Origin: Holothuria scabra
Lineage: Eukaryota > Echinodermata > Holothuroidea > Aspidochirotida > Holothuriidae
Assembly: GCA_037179385.1 (NCBI GenBank)
Contig: CM074185.1
Coordinates: 8,427,371 to 8,491,370 of the forward strand
Reading direction: 5' to 3'
Length of the DNA: 64,000 bases
Shown piece by piece: positions 44,001-55,101 of this stretch. The first letter of the stretch is position 1. Every line of letters starts with the position of its first letter. Below the pieces are notes generated by a model that was given only the letters and a program-made list of their open reading frames with translations, was not told the origin of the DNA and searched no databases. Made by a program: the position numbers and the translations under genes.

Positions 44001-45964
44001 GATGTCACATATGGTAATTATCCGATTTTGTCATTTCTAGAGCTCGGAAAAGTTTTCCAAACTGATATATGAACGAGAACTAATTCATGGTATACTGCGT
44101 TTTGCGAAGCGAAGCGCGCCAGGCGGAAAGTTTGCTTTTTTGAGATTTGGAAAAATGAAACAAGGGGTTAGAAGGGAAGTAGGCGACGAAAGCATGCTTC
44201 CGTCCACCCATTTTTACTGGGGGACTGTCCCCCAGACTCCCTTCTTACGGCTATGTCTGCATGTATTGCAGCCATGTGCGATAACATTATGCACACTTTT
44301 AACAAGTCTGTGCCTTTTTGATGAACTTTGGACTGAAAAGACACCTGATTTGAGACCAAAAGGACAGCAAAATAAGTTTTAAATTAGGTTTGTTCTTGTA
44401 ACACTTTACACAAGTTTATGGGAATTATAAATCTTTTTTAAACCGCACTACATTATCAATCTTAAAGTAATCTTTATGACTGTAACGCTCTTCCATGCTA
44501 TGCATGACATATAAAAAAGTTTTGCATAAACAAATGACTGACATCCGCTTTAAAACTGTTCGAAACTGCTACACTAAATAAAAATAAAACACTTTTTAGG
44601 CCTATACCTTCAGTCGCATTCATGTGGTTGTCCATTACGATGAATGGTGACATATTCTGTGGATACAAAGTGATACATTAAACTTTGTGCATATACCTGC
44701 ATCAGGTATGCACTCCGTCGTTGCTCTTAAATTATCAGGATAGTACTTTTTGTTCGCGCTAAATAGTAAAAGTGATCCTGCAACAGATAAGTCCGTCTGG
44801 TAGGCTATTACTAAGGTGGGGTATTTATTACCATCGTTGTATTCCATTAACCCCGTCAACTTGACAACCGACTTTCAGCCACACAGAAGTTCTTCGGTTC
44901 ATTTTATCTCGATATCACCTCTGGGTAGGGACTGAGGGCGCTATTCAAACTGGCAATCCATGGCCCTATATTTAGATATACTCCAGTCACAGAGATGGCT
45001 GACCTTTTTGCCAAACATTTTTTAAAGTGACGCTTTACTGAGATAATGAAAAGCATATGAAGTCGATTTCATAGGGCTACTGACATGTGGATTAAAGTTG
45101 TTTCATTTAAAGAGATCGACCCTGTTTAATTTTAAGATTTATACATTCAACTTACTTTATATAGTCAGGGTATGCCTCATTCAGATAAGTAGTTTACCTT
45201 AAGTAACAGCTTATTTGACCCATAGAGAAGGAAGTGTAACATGTTTTTCAGAAAGTCAACAAATTGATTAATCGTACGCCCTGCAGTAATTAAGAGAGAA
45301 TAATTAGTAAAGTGTCTTCAAAAAAGGATGAATGATTTGCTGTCTTCTAAATTTGCCAATTTCAACTGGTTTACAAACTCATAACTTTGAAATGTTCAGC
45401 TCAAAGCCATATCGATTTAGTGATTGCGTTGGAATGAGACTTTAAAGGGCAAGAACAGCCGTCCCCTCAAATTTATTTTAAAGCAACTGTTAAACCTCAT
45501 ACTTTTCTACTTTATTTCTCTTCAAAGTATCTTTCGTGTCTTCCTTAATATTGTGGCACTTTGCTACTGCATATTCAAGGTAAACCAAGCATTTATTCCT
45601 ATTAAATATCTCATTTGAGAAGAAAAATGTTGTCACATGACTCTCAAGAGCCAATCATGAAACAGGACAGTGCACTACCCTCTTCAAGTTGGTTTAGATG
45701 CGTCCCCCTTTAAATTTGACGTTAAAAACTTTTTTATCTGAAGTGTACCTCAGTATTTACCCTGTTGGCAATCAATGCAGCACACTTCCATGCATAGACC
45801 TTTTTGAAGATTGGTACTCGGTCACCCAGGCTTCAATATGTAGAATTTATGAATTGACTTCAACAAGTGTACACAGTTCTTTAACTTTGGAATTCTAAAC
45901 ATAATCCTATAGTTTCAGTGAATGTCATGGAATGTAACAAACTGTTTTTCCGAAGTGCAGTGAA

Positions 45965-45998
45965 GTATTTACCCTCCTCCTGACAGGAGGGTAAGTAC
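45965..45998. repeat. Short strong hairpin
   Basis: TTACCCTCCT (45969-45978) pairs perfectly with AGGAGGGTAA (45985-45994) around a 6-nt loop, and the stem extends outward to 14 bp with one mismatch. No function can be assigned. Confidence 0.7.
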
Positions 45999-46198
45999 AG
46001 GTTTTGCATATTTTTCAACATAACTACACGACCACTTCGAACAAGGAAGAGCTGTGAACCAAACATGTTTTGATACCCAACATGGAACATAATTTATGAT
46101 TCGAACTCAGACGGTCGGTGTAGTAACAGAAGTTGGTGTGTGCCCCGTATGGTGAAACCAAACCACGTTTATGATGCGGATCCCATTCAGTCCACATC

Positions 46199-46236
46199 AA
46201 GTCGGTCGGTCGATCGGTCGATCGGTCGGTCGGTCC
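46199..46236 (+). repeat. (GGTC)n/(GATC) microsatellite
   Basis: About 38 bp of GTCGGTCG/GATCGGTCG repeats. Confidence 0.85.
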
Positions 46237-47029
46237 GTTATTGCGACTCATAAAATCCCCCACATCATTGCCTTAATGAATATGAAACTTGCAGTGATCC
46301 TTCAAGTCTGTTCATCAGACATATATCTCGCGTAACTATTCCTAACGCTGTTTGGTTTGTAATGTATTGAGTCCATGTGGGTATCCCATTTCCAGCTCAT
46401 AAGAAAAGCCGTTACCAGAACATAGAAGTTATATATTGGCTACAATAAACTTGTAATGATATTTACGAAAAAGTTACAAATCAAGAGCTTAGGGACCTAG
46501 GTTGTATAATGGATAAATTTTACGAGTGCAGGTTGCCACAAGGCGAGGACGGCAGGGGCATTTTCCCACCTTCGAAAGTATCCGTGAAAAAAACAGCCAG
46601 CCGGGGAAAGGAATTCAAAAATATTTTGGCCAAGTCTGAATGGGCAACAACAGCCTACCACCTTAGGGCGGTTCAGTATGCGAGTCTAAATATGACTTGA
46701 AATGTTGTAAAAGATCACCATTTATGGAGCAAATATTTCCGAATGGAGGACACCTTACCCTCATAGACCCCTTCCACAGGTCAGCGGAGTCTTAGAAGTC
46801 GGGAACCCTCTATTGAAACTTTCCTGACGTTCCTTTTCAATTGAAAAATACGAATATTAAAACAAGCAACAGTTTCTAACATCCTTAACACAACCAACTT
46901 CCCTTTCGTATTGATAACTAGGGGGCATTTTGCGTTTTTGCGTTTAGTCTCAATGCATTCCAAAAAGAGAAAGAATGGAATTTCATTCGTTAAAAGAGTG
47001 AGAGTTGTAAAGTTCTTTCCAAGAGAGCA

Positions 47030-47560
47030 AATATGCACTCCCAGAGGAGTGAAATTCACTCCAAAATTCTTGATTACATTATGGATTGCCTAATTTAGGG
47101 ACCACTCTCAAAATCAAGTGTCTGCAGACATTTTTTAGATTGTAATTAGTTAATTTTCATTCTTCTGGGAGTGAATTTTACTCCTTCGGAATAAATTTTA
47201 CTGCTCTTGGAGTGAATGGAGTGAATGGAGTGAATTTTGCTCTATTAAAAATTAACTAAGTTCACTCTTTTGTGTTTGGAGTTGACAAAATGTCCGGTGC
47301 CCTGTATCCCTACCCATGTCAGTCCCGGAAATTCAGCATTTGTCTTTCACCCCATCTCATAATTCCGATGCAAGCTCCTAGCCACATTAAATCAACTGCG
47401 TACATGGGAATAAAATTAGATCGTGTAACGGTTTAGATCTTTGGTATACCGTACGTAACCCATTTTTGTCTGGCCATATCAGATATGAATTCCATATCTT
47501 CATCAGATATATGAAATTCATCTCTGGTCTGTATTTGAAATCCATATCTGGCCCATTTAT
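47030..47560. repeat. GAGTGAATTTT-motif repeat and palindromic ATATC block
   Basis: From 47035 to 47260 the motif (G)GAGTGAA(A)TT(T/C)(A/T)CTCC and its complement recur in both orientations, including three GGAGTGAAT copies in a row near 47198-47225. This pattern is seen in small non-autonomous DNA transposons. At 47471-47552 a second imperfect palindrome (GGCCATATCAGATATGAATTCC with AAATCCATATCTGGCC) abuts the next repeat. No terminal duplications were identified. Confidence 0.5.
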
Positions 47561-47569
47561 GGTCCAACA

Positions 47570-48890
47570 ATGGCTTAGAAAGCAATATGAAAGACGAGGG
47601 AGGGTGGAGCAAGTTTTGGACCATCCCCCTCACCTTACCCCATTGATCGAAAGGTATATTTTGGTGCTAAATTTTCCGCCTTTTTCTACAAGGAAGAACA
47701 ATTTCTTTGAAATAAAACAATTAAATGCCACAACTCCCTTTTTTCAAATAAAACTGCCCACTTAAAAGGTGAAAATACTCGTTTTTGCCAGCCATGCTAC
47801 ACTAGACAACAACTCTAGTACAGGCCTCTTTATGCCCTCTGCAAATCTGCAAATCTGCAAACAATGAACATTGGTAACATTTGACTCTTGACTAAAGAAT
47901 CCATCTACACAGACCAGGGATTTGACCTGACAACTCCCTGCACATACTCAATCAACTGAAAGGGTTGAAAGGTATCTGATGACCGAAGTTTATGAGAGCA
48001 TTTGAGTATGGTAGACCAATGGTTCCATGCCTGAAATATGAAGCCTTGCTCTAAAGACTATCTAAGCGCAACGTCACCTTCAGTTAGCGCGGAGCGACGT
48101 ACGGAAATTTTTGAAAATTGCGACCTCAATTCCCACCTCAGACAGCCGGAAATGACGTTTCTCGAGCTTGTAAGTAATAGCTAAGAAGCAGGGGATAAAC
48201 AAACTTTTTCATTGCAAAAGGGGAAGTACCCAAGTGTTCCAATTTTTTTTCTTTCGAGTGCCACCGCCACTGTATATGTTAGGGACGTAATTCAAGCGGC
48301 GAAATTTTTGCCCCTTTCAATACAATTATTTGTATATATGGAGCTTTTATTGCGGACAGTTTTGGATTCTGGGTTTTCTGCAAGGAAATTTAAAACGTTG
48401 GAGATAACTGAAGAATCTGCACTTCCTTTATTGGTGGCAAATCTGAGACAGATGGCACGACGACTGAAAATCGCTGTCGCTACATAATCTTATCTAAGAC
48501 CTGCCAACTGACACTCTCCGATTACTTTTTAAAAAAGAGCTTACATTTTAGAAAATTTGGAATTATATGAATCACAATTTACAAAAATGGCAATATAGCT
48601 GCCGGTATCTCTTGATGATGTTCTGTCGCATATGGTTAAATATCCGATTTTATCATTTAGTCCAGAGCTCGGAAAAGTTTACCAGTTCTGTTAATGAGCG
48701 AACACTAATGCATTTGAGGCTGAGCTTCGAGGCGCGCGAAACGCCTTAAATCTTGCCTTTCATGAAAATTGGAGAATGGAAAAGGGGCTTTCTGACTCGG
48801 GAAGTAGGGGGCGGAAGCATGCTTCCGCTTACCCTCATTTTTCACTTGTTGGGGGCTATCGTCCCAGTCCCCTGCCTCCTTTTTCTATGT
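47570..48890 (+). repeat. Second copy of the old dispersed repeat, uninterrupted
   Basis: Aligns in order with 31429-31810, 42250-42698 and 44009-44250 but lacks both the LTR element and the hAT-type element found there, so it serves as the empty-site reference. It includes one about-180-bp family unit (48060-48170). The right end reaches to about 150 bp from the stop codon of the TRIM gene. Frames within it (48212-48487, 48753-49025) are repeat-derived. Confidence 0.8.
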
Positions 48891-49051
48891 GGTCTAGAGA
48901 GAACGTATGCCAAAATAATTGTTGATGAAACCATCCTCAGTAAACAACGCCTCGGAATTCGGAATGTATTTGCAGCCCCGCCACCCACAAATCCTTTCCT
49001 CAGTTCAACCCACCGCAGCTTTTGAAATGGAAAGTTTTTTTTTCAGGAACC

Positions 49052-51214
49052 TTATTTTTCTTCTACGAAATTGTACGAGTATAGTGTTTGCGTCTTTTGG
49101 GTGGCCACCACAAATTTTTCTCCTTCAGCCGTTTGTACAACTGTAACAACTATTGCGTCTAAATCGACTCTCCTTGCTGATAAAATATGACTGCCATCGT
49201 GAATGTACTGAACACAAAAGCATGCTCTAAACTGGTCCTTCCACAGCATGTAAACGAAGCCGTCGCTGTCCGTGCATACACTCACCGGTCTCAAGTCATC
49301 TACATCCTTCGGATGTGGATTCGTGAAATCATGAACCACTTTGACCTCCTCCTCCATGCTAGTGATGTATGCCTTCTTCCCGTCATAATCACATACTAGC
49401 AGTTGACCATCACTTACAGTTATATCTCTTGGCCATTTAATTATATCTGGCAGTGTCATCTTGTGAAGATAATGTAACTGATCGTCAAATACATACACGT
49501 TTCTGCTGTTGTACCCACCTACCAAGATGTGATGGTTGACAGGATTAGCAGCTATGCACCTTACATTCCAATCTTCGGGCCAGTCGTTGATGATCCTCCA
49601 CCAGTATGAACCATCAGTTACATTGTACACCCCAATTGTATTTGGCTCACTTGCCAAAACAATCGAATGTTTCGAGATGTAATCACATAAAATACATGGG
49701 TTCCGAGTCCTTGAATTTATCTCCTTTTGCTTTATTATCGCACCATTCAAATCAATCACATTGATAAATGCTTTTTGACTTCTCCTTTTACACCCGGTTG
49801 TCACAATATTACCATCACCACTTCTTGTAACACCGTGCAGGTAACTCCTTGGGTAGTCAAAACTGAATTTCGTACCAACTGATTGAAGTGTCTTATTTAC
49901 ACTCAGTTTACCAAGGAAGGGCTGTTGGTAGCTGATGTTCACTTTAGTCAACGTATCTGATTGTGGAAATTCCTTTCTCAAATCTTCCATCATATTTGTT
50001 GCGGCTGTGCATAAATCGGGAATAGATTGGACAGCTGTCTTTTCATTTTCTGATTCAAGAATGGTGGAAGCTATCACATTAAGGTTTTCAAATCGTTTGC
50101 TTGCAATTTCTAAAGGTATCCTCAATCTCTCAATAGTTTGTAATTTCTCATCTAGTTGCGTAGCAATGGAATCCATTAATTCCGTTTTGTTTCTTTCAAG
50201 TTGTGCAAGTCTCTGAGATGACATTGTCATATGTTTCTCAAGCCTTTTGTCTAGATAGGAAAACTCATTGCTCAGTTCAGTTTCTTTTACCATGTGCATT
50301 CTTTTATATTTGTTTCTAACTTCCTGTATTTCTTTTTCCATTTCGCTCTCCAAAGAATCACGTAATTTCTGCTTTTCAGCTTTCTCCCAGTCCTTTGTAA
50401 GTGTTGACCTCTTTTGCATGTGTTCTAATACAATTTTTTCTCTGTTGGTCACATCGTTGAACATCTTTCTCACCCTGTCTGTTTCAATCGTTACAGATTT
50501 AATCAATTTTTTGGTTACTTTACTTGGTTCCATTAGGTTTCGATCCTCTTTTATCTCGTCCAAAATTTTCAGATGTTCATCGAGCATTTGTCTTTTGACA
50601 ATCGCTAATTCTGTTATTTTATGAAGATCGTGTTCCCGGTGCTTACCAAACATGCACGTCATGCAAACTGGTTCATTATCACAAGTTTCACAGTATAGCA
50701 CGGACATCTTTGAAGGATGAATTTGACATCTACAGTCGTCTCTCATATCTGCCAGCTTCTTCGGGGTAATAGCTCGTGATTCAATATCTTCAACAGATAC
50801 AACGTACTGCTTGTGATCTTTCAAAGTGTCACTCATCATGTGGGATTGATAGCAATCGGTAAAAAGGAAATTATCGCATTTTAAGCAGTAAGCGGCAGCT
50901 TTGAGGTGTTTTAAACCACTGTAAAATTCCCGTATTTCGTCACTTAGAAGGGATTGTTGCATTTGGACATATTCCACGAGCCTTTTCATATGGAAGTCTG
51001 TTTTGAATCCTTCAACGCCATTGGTTGGTATGTGGGTTTTTTCCCGACATTCAGGACAGGTTAGGATATTAACACCTGACTGTAACAACGTATTCAAGCA
51101 GAGTTTGCAAAATCTATGAAGACACGGCAGTAGCTTAGGTTCGTTTAATTGTTCTAAACAGATAGCACATAGACAAAAGTCGTCCATATCTTTCCAATGA
51201 GAAGCAGTCGCCAT
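49052..51214 (-). CDS. TRIM-family E3 ubiquitin ligase (RING, B-boxes, coiled coil, propeller-like C-terminus)
   Basis: 720 residues in one uninterrupted coding exon. The RING-HC finger uses C16, C19, C31, H33, C36, C39, C53 and C56 and would recruit an E2 enzyme. A first B-box-like finger spans about 110-134 (C110, C113, C121, H125, H134); where related proteins have FLC, this one has FLF at 116-118, so one zinc ligand appears lost. The second B-box is complete: C163, H166, C175, C178, C184, C187, H192, H195. A long charged coiled coil covers about 200-420, and the last 290 residues show repeated beta-strand patterns like the NHL/propeller region of TRIM2/3/56/71 relatives. I start at the ATG at 51212-51214 (context AAAATGG) because a splice acceptor lies just upstream and the preceding 20 codons straddle it. 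The family acts in cytoplasmic ubiquitination and often antiviral or RNA regulation; the substrate is unknown. Confidence 0.93.
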   Translation of the reverse strand: MATASHWKDMDDFCLCAICLEQLNEPKLLPCLHRFCKLCLNTLLQSGVNILTCPECREKTHIPTNGVEGFKTDFHMKRLVEYVQMQQSLLSDEIREFYSGLKHLKAAAYCLKCDNFLFTDCYQSHMMSDTLKDHKQYVVSVEDIESRAITPKKLADMRDDCRCQIHPSKMSVLYCETCDNEPVCMTCMFGKHREHDLHKITELAIVKRQMLDEHLKILDEIKEDRNLMEPSKVTKKLIKSVTIETDRVRKMFNDVTNREKIVLEHMQKRSTLTKDWEKAEKQKLRDSLESEMEKEIQEVRNKYKRMHMVKETELSNEFSYLDKRLEKHMTMSSQRLAQLERNKTELMDSIATQLDEKLQTIERLRIPLEIASKRFENLNVIASTILESENEKTAVQSIPDLCTAATNMMEDLRKEFPQSDTLTKVNISYQQPFLGKLSVNKTLQSVGTKFSFDYPRSYLHGVTRSGDGNIVTTGCKRRSQKAFINVIDLNGAIIKQKEINSRTRNPCILCDYISKHSIVLASEPNTIGVYNVTDGSYWWRIINDWPEDWNVRCIAANPVNHHILVGGYNSRNVYVFDDQLHYLHKMTLPDIIKWPRDITVSDGQLLVCDYDGKKAYITSMEEEVKVVHDFTNPHPKDVDDLRPVSVCTDSDGFVYMLWKDQFRACFCVQYIHDGSHILSARRVDLDAIVVTVVQTAEGEKFVVATQKTQTLYSYNFVEEK

Positions 51215-51245
51215 TTTGCAAAGATAGATGCTATGGTTCTTTGAC

Positions 51246-51270
51246 CTGAAAAAAGGAAAACAACAGAAGA
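51246..51270 (-). other. 3' splice site in the TRIM 5' UTR
   Basis: On the - strand TTCTGTTGTTTTCCTTTTTT is followed by CAG at 51248-51246, a textbook polypyrimidine tract and acceptor. The exon would begin at 51245, 31 bp before the ATG. The gene therefore has a 5' non-coding exon further right, which I could not place. Confidence 0.75.
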
Positions 51271-51889
51271 ACACTTTGTATTATGAATTATTTCCCAATT
51301 TCGCATGATAAATGTCGAAAGTAACATTCATAACTTTGAGCCTGGCAAATTATCCTGTCCTTGATTGAGTATTTTCAGTATAGGCAATGGAAGTACCTGC
51401 ATGAATTGAATAATTCCTCTGTACTAACCCAAAGTTGGTATAACAAACTTTAGATATTGAGATAATATCTTTAATGTCAGTCACCATGTTTGTTTTGTAA
51501 ATAATTAAAACATAACATATATTTTAATTGCCCGTCCTGATTGGTTAGTTTTTTCTAGGCTATATACATCAACACAAGGAGGCGACGTGACAGCATTAAG
51601 GTAAATCCCTGCTACTCATTTTTACTGAATTATGTGTGTGTGTGTGTGCACCGAAACACTGGCTTATCGGGTAAGTGTGTGGGATTACAGTGAACCGACC
51701 GCTGCCGAGATCTCGAGTCTCTAGATGGCCCAGCTACACGACTTGAAAATTCGGACACAACAAAGAGCTCTGTCACTCGGTTATCAGGAGACCGCCCTCT
51801 CTCTTGGCTTTCGCGTTCTGGGCTTCCGATCGCGCTCTAAACTTGAATTCCCGCTACCTAATTTCTTACCGGTAATGTAACTATGCACC
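51271..51889. other. TRIM 5' region: intron and possible promoter
   Basis: No coding signal. A CCAAT-type box (ATTGG at about 51541-51545, reading CCAAT toward the gene) and a TATATA near 51562 lie on the side from which the TRIM transcript would start, but their order is not the usual one, so a promoter is only a guess. A (TG)n run lies at about 51632-51648. Confidence 0.35.
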
Positions 51890-51919
51890 GAGAATTAGGC
51901 ATTGAGTGCGACCATGTGA

Positions 51920-51929
51920 TATATATATT

Positions 51930-51970
<41 letters not shown>

Positions 51971-52330
51971 ATGTTTTTGGTGTAAAACGGGGACATGAGC
52001 CTTTTTTTCTCCGGGCAAGTGTGGATACACCTGCAAGTGGGGATATCCCCACTTGCCAAATGCAAAATAAGCCATGAAATTGAATTTCTCACGTTTCAAG
52101 GATGTACCACAGCAAGTTTGAAGCATTTTGGAGTTTTCCCCAATTTCCATGTGATGGACCTAACATTAGGTGACAAACCGTGGGCTGGTGCATGGGTGTA
52201 TGTGTATCTGTGTAGTACCAGTAAATTGGGGACATGAGCATTTTCCCCCCTAGTCAAGTGTCGATACACCCAAAGTGGGGATATCCACATTTTCATGGTT
52301 AAAAAAATGTGTCCCCGATTGACGGTCAAA
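51920..52330 (+). repeat. (TG)n microsatellite plus duplicated GGGGACATGAGC block with a 24-bp palindrome
   Basis: A (TG)n run (about 51935-51966) leads into GGGGACATGAGC..TTTT..GTCAAGTGT(G/C)GATACACC..AAGTGGGGATATCC. The block occurs at about 51990-52050 and again at 52229-52292, roughly 240 bp apart. In the first copy, 52033-52056 is a perfect 24-bp palindrome centred on GGGGATATCCCC. The antisense and sense frames here are shadows of the repeat. Confidence 0.8.
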
Positions 52331-55101
52331 ACATGTATGTGTGTGTTCGTGTGTACTTGCAGTACAAACAGAAAACCCGAACAATGGTTTTTAGGTTCTG
52401 TGGTGGAAATTCAATAGATTTTTGGAGTCCTTTCCTGTCCAAACAATAGACAGTCTATTGTTAAGGTTAGGGTTAGGGAAGCAGGACCAAAGGGAAACAC
52501 AATGAGGTCCTCAGGTTGTGTGTAAAAACAACATGTGTGTGTATGAGTGTGTGTTTGCTGGGAGTTCTACAGACTACAGTCCTAGACAAACTTTGGGCCA
52601 CGTTCGGAATTATCATATATCTTAAGCATGTTTCCCTCGCCACCCCTTATTCAATGTTGAGAGAAAGCAACACGGACGTGAAGTCGTTCGGGATTTTCTT
52701 TTTTCTAGATAATTTAATATTCGAGGCTATCACCTTAAATTAACCATTCCAACTCTTTGTTTACCTGTATATATCACTAACATGGGTACACAACAGAATA
52801 GCTGCGCAATAATACTAACTGCAAACGTACTGAGTATGATTTTTAAAATTTGCGTCAAGAAAATTTTATGGAGACGATAAAGGACCTATATGGACCCCAC
52901 TAATGTCCAGCTTAAGCGGTCTACTCGGATTCGTGCTCTTCTCGTATGTTTGAATATGGAAACTGTTATACGGTTCTATCTTAAAAATTATGCACAATTA
53001 GGCTTATCTAATATTTAATCTTTTAGTGCATGCTGCGACATTTCTTCTTGAGAATTCAATATAGACATCCCAGTAATAAAAGGCGGTGTGATACCTGAGT
53101 TTGTTACAGGATCTGTGCCCTCAATTGAGCTATGCTTTCATTGTGTTCAAACTGTGTGAAGAGCAATGAACTCATGGTTCTCTTGTTTTTAGCTAACCCC
53201 AAAGGTTCCGTAACTTTTATCTATTTTGGTATATCGGGAATTGTCAATCAATTAATAAGATGTGAAACCTGACTATATAAAATGTATATGTAGTGTGCTG
53301 CATTTCCTCTCTGAGGCAAAAAGATGTTGTCAGGCAGAGAAGAAAGGAAAGTTAGAAGGAAAGTTTCGTCATGATGGTTGTTTTGTAAAAGTTTTCACCA
53401 ATTCCACCGGCACTTGTAACTAAGTAAAAAAAAGACATGAAGTCTTCTATTTGTGTAGTTAGTTGGTAAGATAGATTTTTATGGATCAGTTTCCAACCTA
53501 TTGGTTCAAGTCGAACCAGCCACAGCCTTTTATTTGTGTAGAAAACATTTGAGGCATGGTTAATAGCAACACTTTCGATCAAAATCTATCTCAACCTGAA
53601 CATTGTACTGATCAAAATTTGCACTTTTGTCATAAATAACAATGATGAGTTAAATCTGCAAATTTGTTGAGAGAGTGACTTATATTGGTGCCGCTACAGT
53701 TGCTGTTGAACCACCGTTTTACTGACAATTTTAACATGCATATATTTGTCGGTATCGGTCATATTGGAGCGCATCTTTATGTTTAGTTGACTTTTATAGA
53801 ATTTCTCAATACGTCGGTCATTCCACGGAGCCGGTATAGTTTTTCAATAACTCTAGAACATACTCAATATATCTTTAAAAGTATTCACAAAGGTTCCTAA
53901 TAGTCCAGTAACGAGTTCCTTTTTTTCAAAATGGATTTTCCACTTTTATCTGGACAACTTCCTTTTGCAAAACTTTTGCCCATTTTGGCAAAATTATAGC
54001 CCAGTAACACGACATACCCATAGTCTATTACATAGAAAAAAGGACCAACTCCTTGTAACACATGCGACAAGGAGTTGAGAACTATTTAAAAATGACATTC
54101 TGACAGACAAGGACCGACCTCTTGTCGCAGGTGAGACAATAGTTAGAATGAACGGACTAACGTCGCACGTGTGACACGGAATATTGCCAAAAGTGACAAG
54201 CTCTCTGGGTATTGTCGACATGACTTTCAATTAGAAATCAAACGTATTCTATAAAAATGGTGAAAAGACATGGATTTTGGAAATGCATTTTGAAAATAGA
54301 ACTTGATCTATATTTTATCAGGGTTTCTAGGCCTAAAACTGACAGGCAATTATTCAGAAAAAAACGTTCGTTAATTATCTAAAATAGTACCTTCAAAGAT
54401 TATATTAAATCCTCACATAATTATGTACCAGCTGGGCGCATTTCTGAAATTCATTTCCAATAGGATTTTCGCAATATTTTGTTGAATGTTTTGAAAAGCA
54501 ACTGGAAGCATTAGCTCTTTGTAAAAAATTTGCATATAATATGTTCAGAGCAAGCTTACGTCGGTTGTACAGTTATCCGTTTACCGGATGGTTAATGCAT
54601 GTAAAATCTATACAAATGTAGAACCTAGGCACATTTTTAACTTCAGCACAGTACACAAATTTTATTCACAATAGATTTGCCACAATATTTCATTTTAAAA
54701 GTTTGTTGATGCAGTGGGGACCAGTATATAGAAAATGTATATATAACTTCGAGTAAAACCTAGCGATCTTTTGGTAGTTACTTAGGCTTTGGAAAGTTAA
54801 ACGTTAAAACTGTACTTACAGTTAAAGCATAAGTATATGTATCTTTTGAATAGCCCTTGATGAGTTTTCAATTTTTGAGCTTTCGGCCGTCAAGAATTAT
54901 TCATTCAACGATGAAAAATGATGATTTGTTTTTCTCTTCGTGCACCTTACATTTTGACGTCACTGAAACCAGTTTGGGCGATAAGGACTGTACATTGAAA
55001 ATAGATATGTGTTGAACAGTGGTAAATCTTGTAATTGGCGGCGCTAGCTGTCAATTTTCTCAAAGATATTACAAGCATAGATACCAAACTTAAAATGGCG
55101 A
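52331..55101. other. No gene recognised
   Basis: AT-rich sequence with another short TG run near 52330 and two GGTTAGGGTTAGGG-like copies at 52462-52480. A hairpin at 54047-54076 (AACTCCTTGT with ACAAGGAGTT) sits in a block with related CTTGT.GC.GGTGAGACA phrases up to 54180. The frames at 53352-53582 and 53994-54230 have no recognisable domain. Confidence 0.5.

Larger units (their letters stand above)
31429..44250 (+). repeat. Old dispersed repeat copy, split by three insertions
   Basis: The outer pieces (31429-31810, 42250-42698 and 44009-44250) align in order with 47570-48890. Shared landmarks are GCCAGCCATGCTACACTA, GACAGC(A/C)GGAAAT, GGCTTGTAAGTAGTAGCTAA, GGTGGCAAATCTGAGA, GAGCTCGGAAAAGTTT and GAAGCATGCTTCCG. 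Between the pieces lie a 10.4-kb LTR element and a 1.3-kb hAT-type element that the other copy lacks. The repeat itself contains one about-180-bp family unit near 31730-31800. It is probably a hAT-related element, but its own target duplication was not found. Confidence 0.8.
44251..47029. other. No gene recognised
   Basis: AT-rich, apparently unique sequence with a hairpin (45965-45998) and a GTCG/GATC microsatellite (46199-46236). Several frames of 60-80 codons occur on both strands with no recognisable domain. Confidence 0.5.

Noticed and set aside
49187..50624. Several + strand frames of 70-118 codons
   Set aside because: They are antisense shadows of the TRIM coding exon.
52462..52480. 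Telomere-like GGTTAGGGTTAGGG
   Set aside because: Only two units and no array, so it is not a telomere or clear interstitial telomeric repeat.
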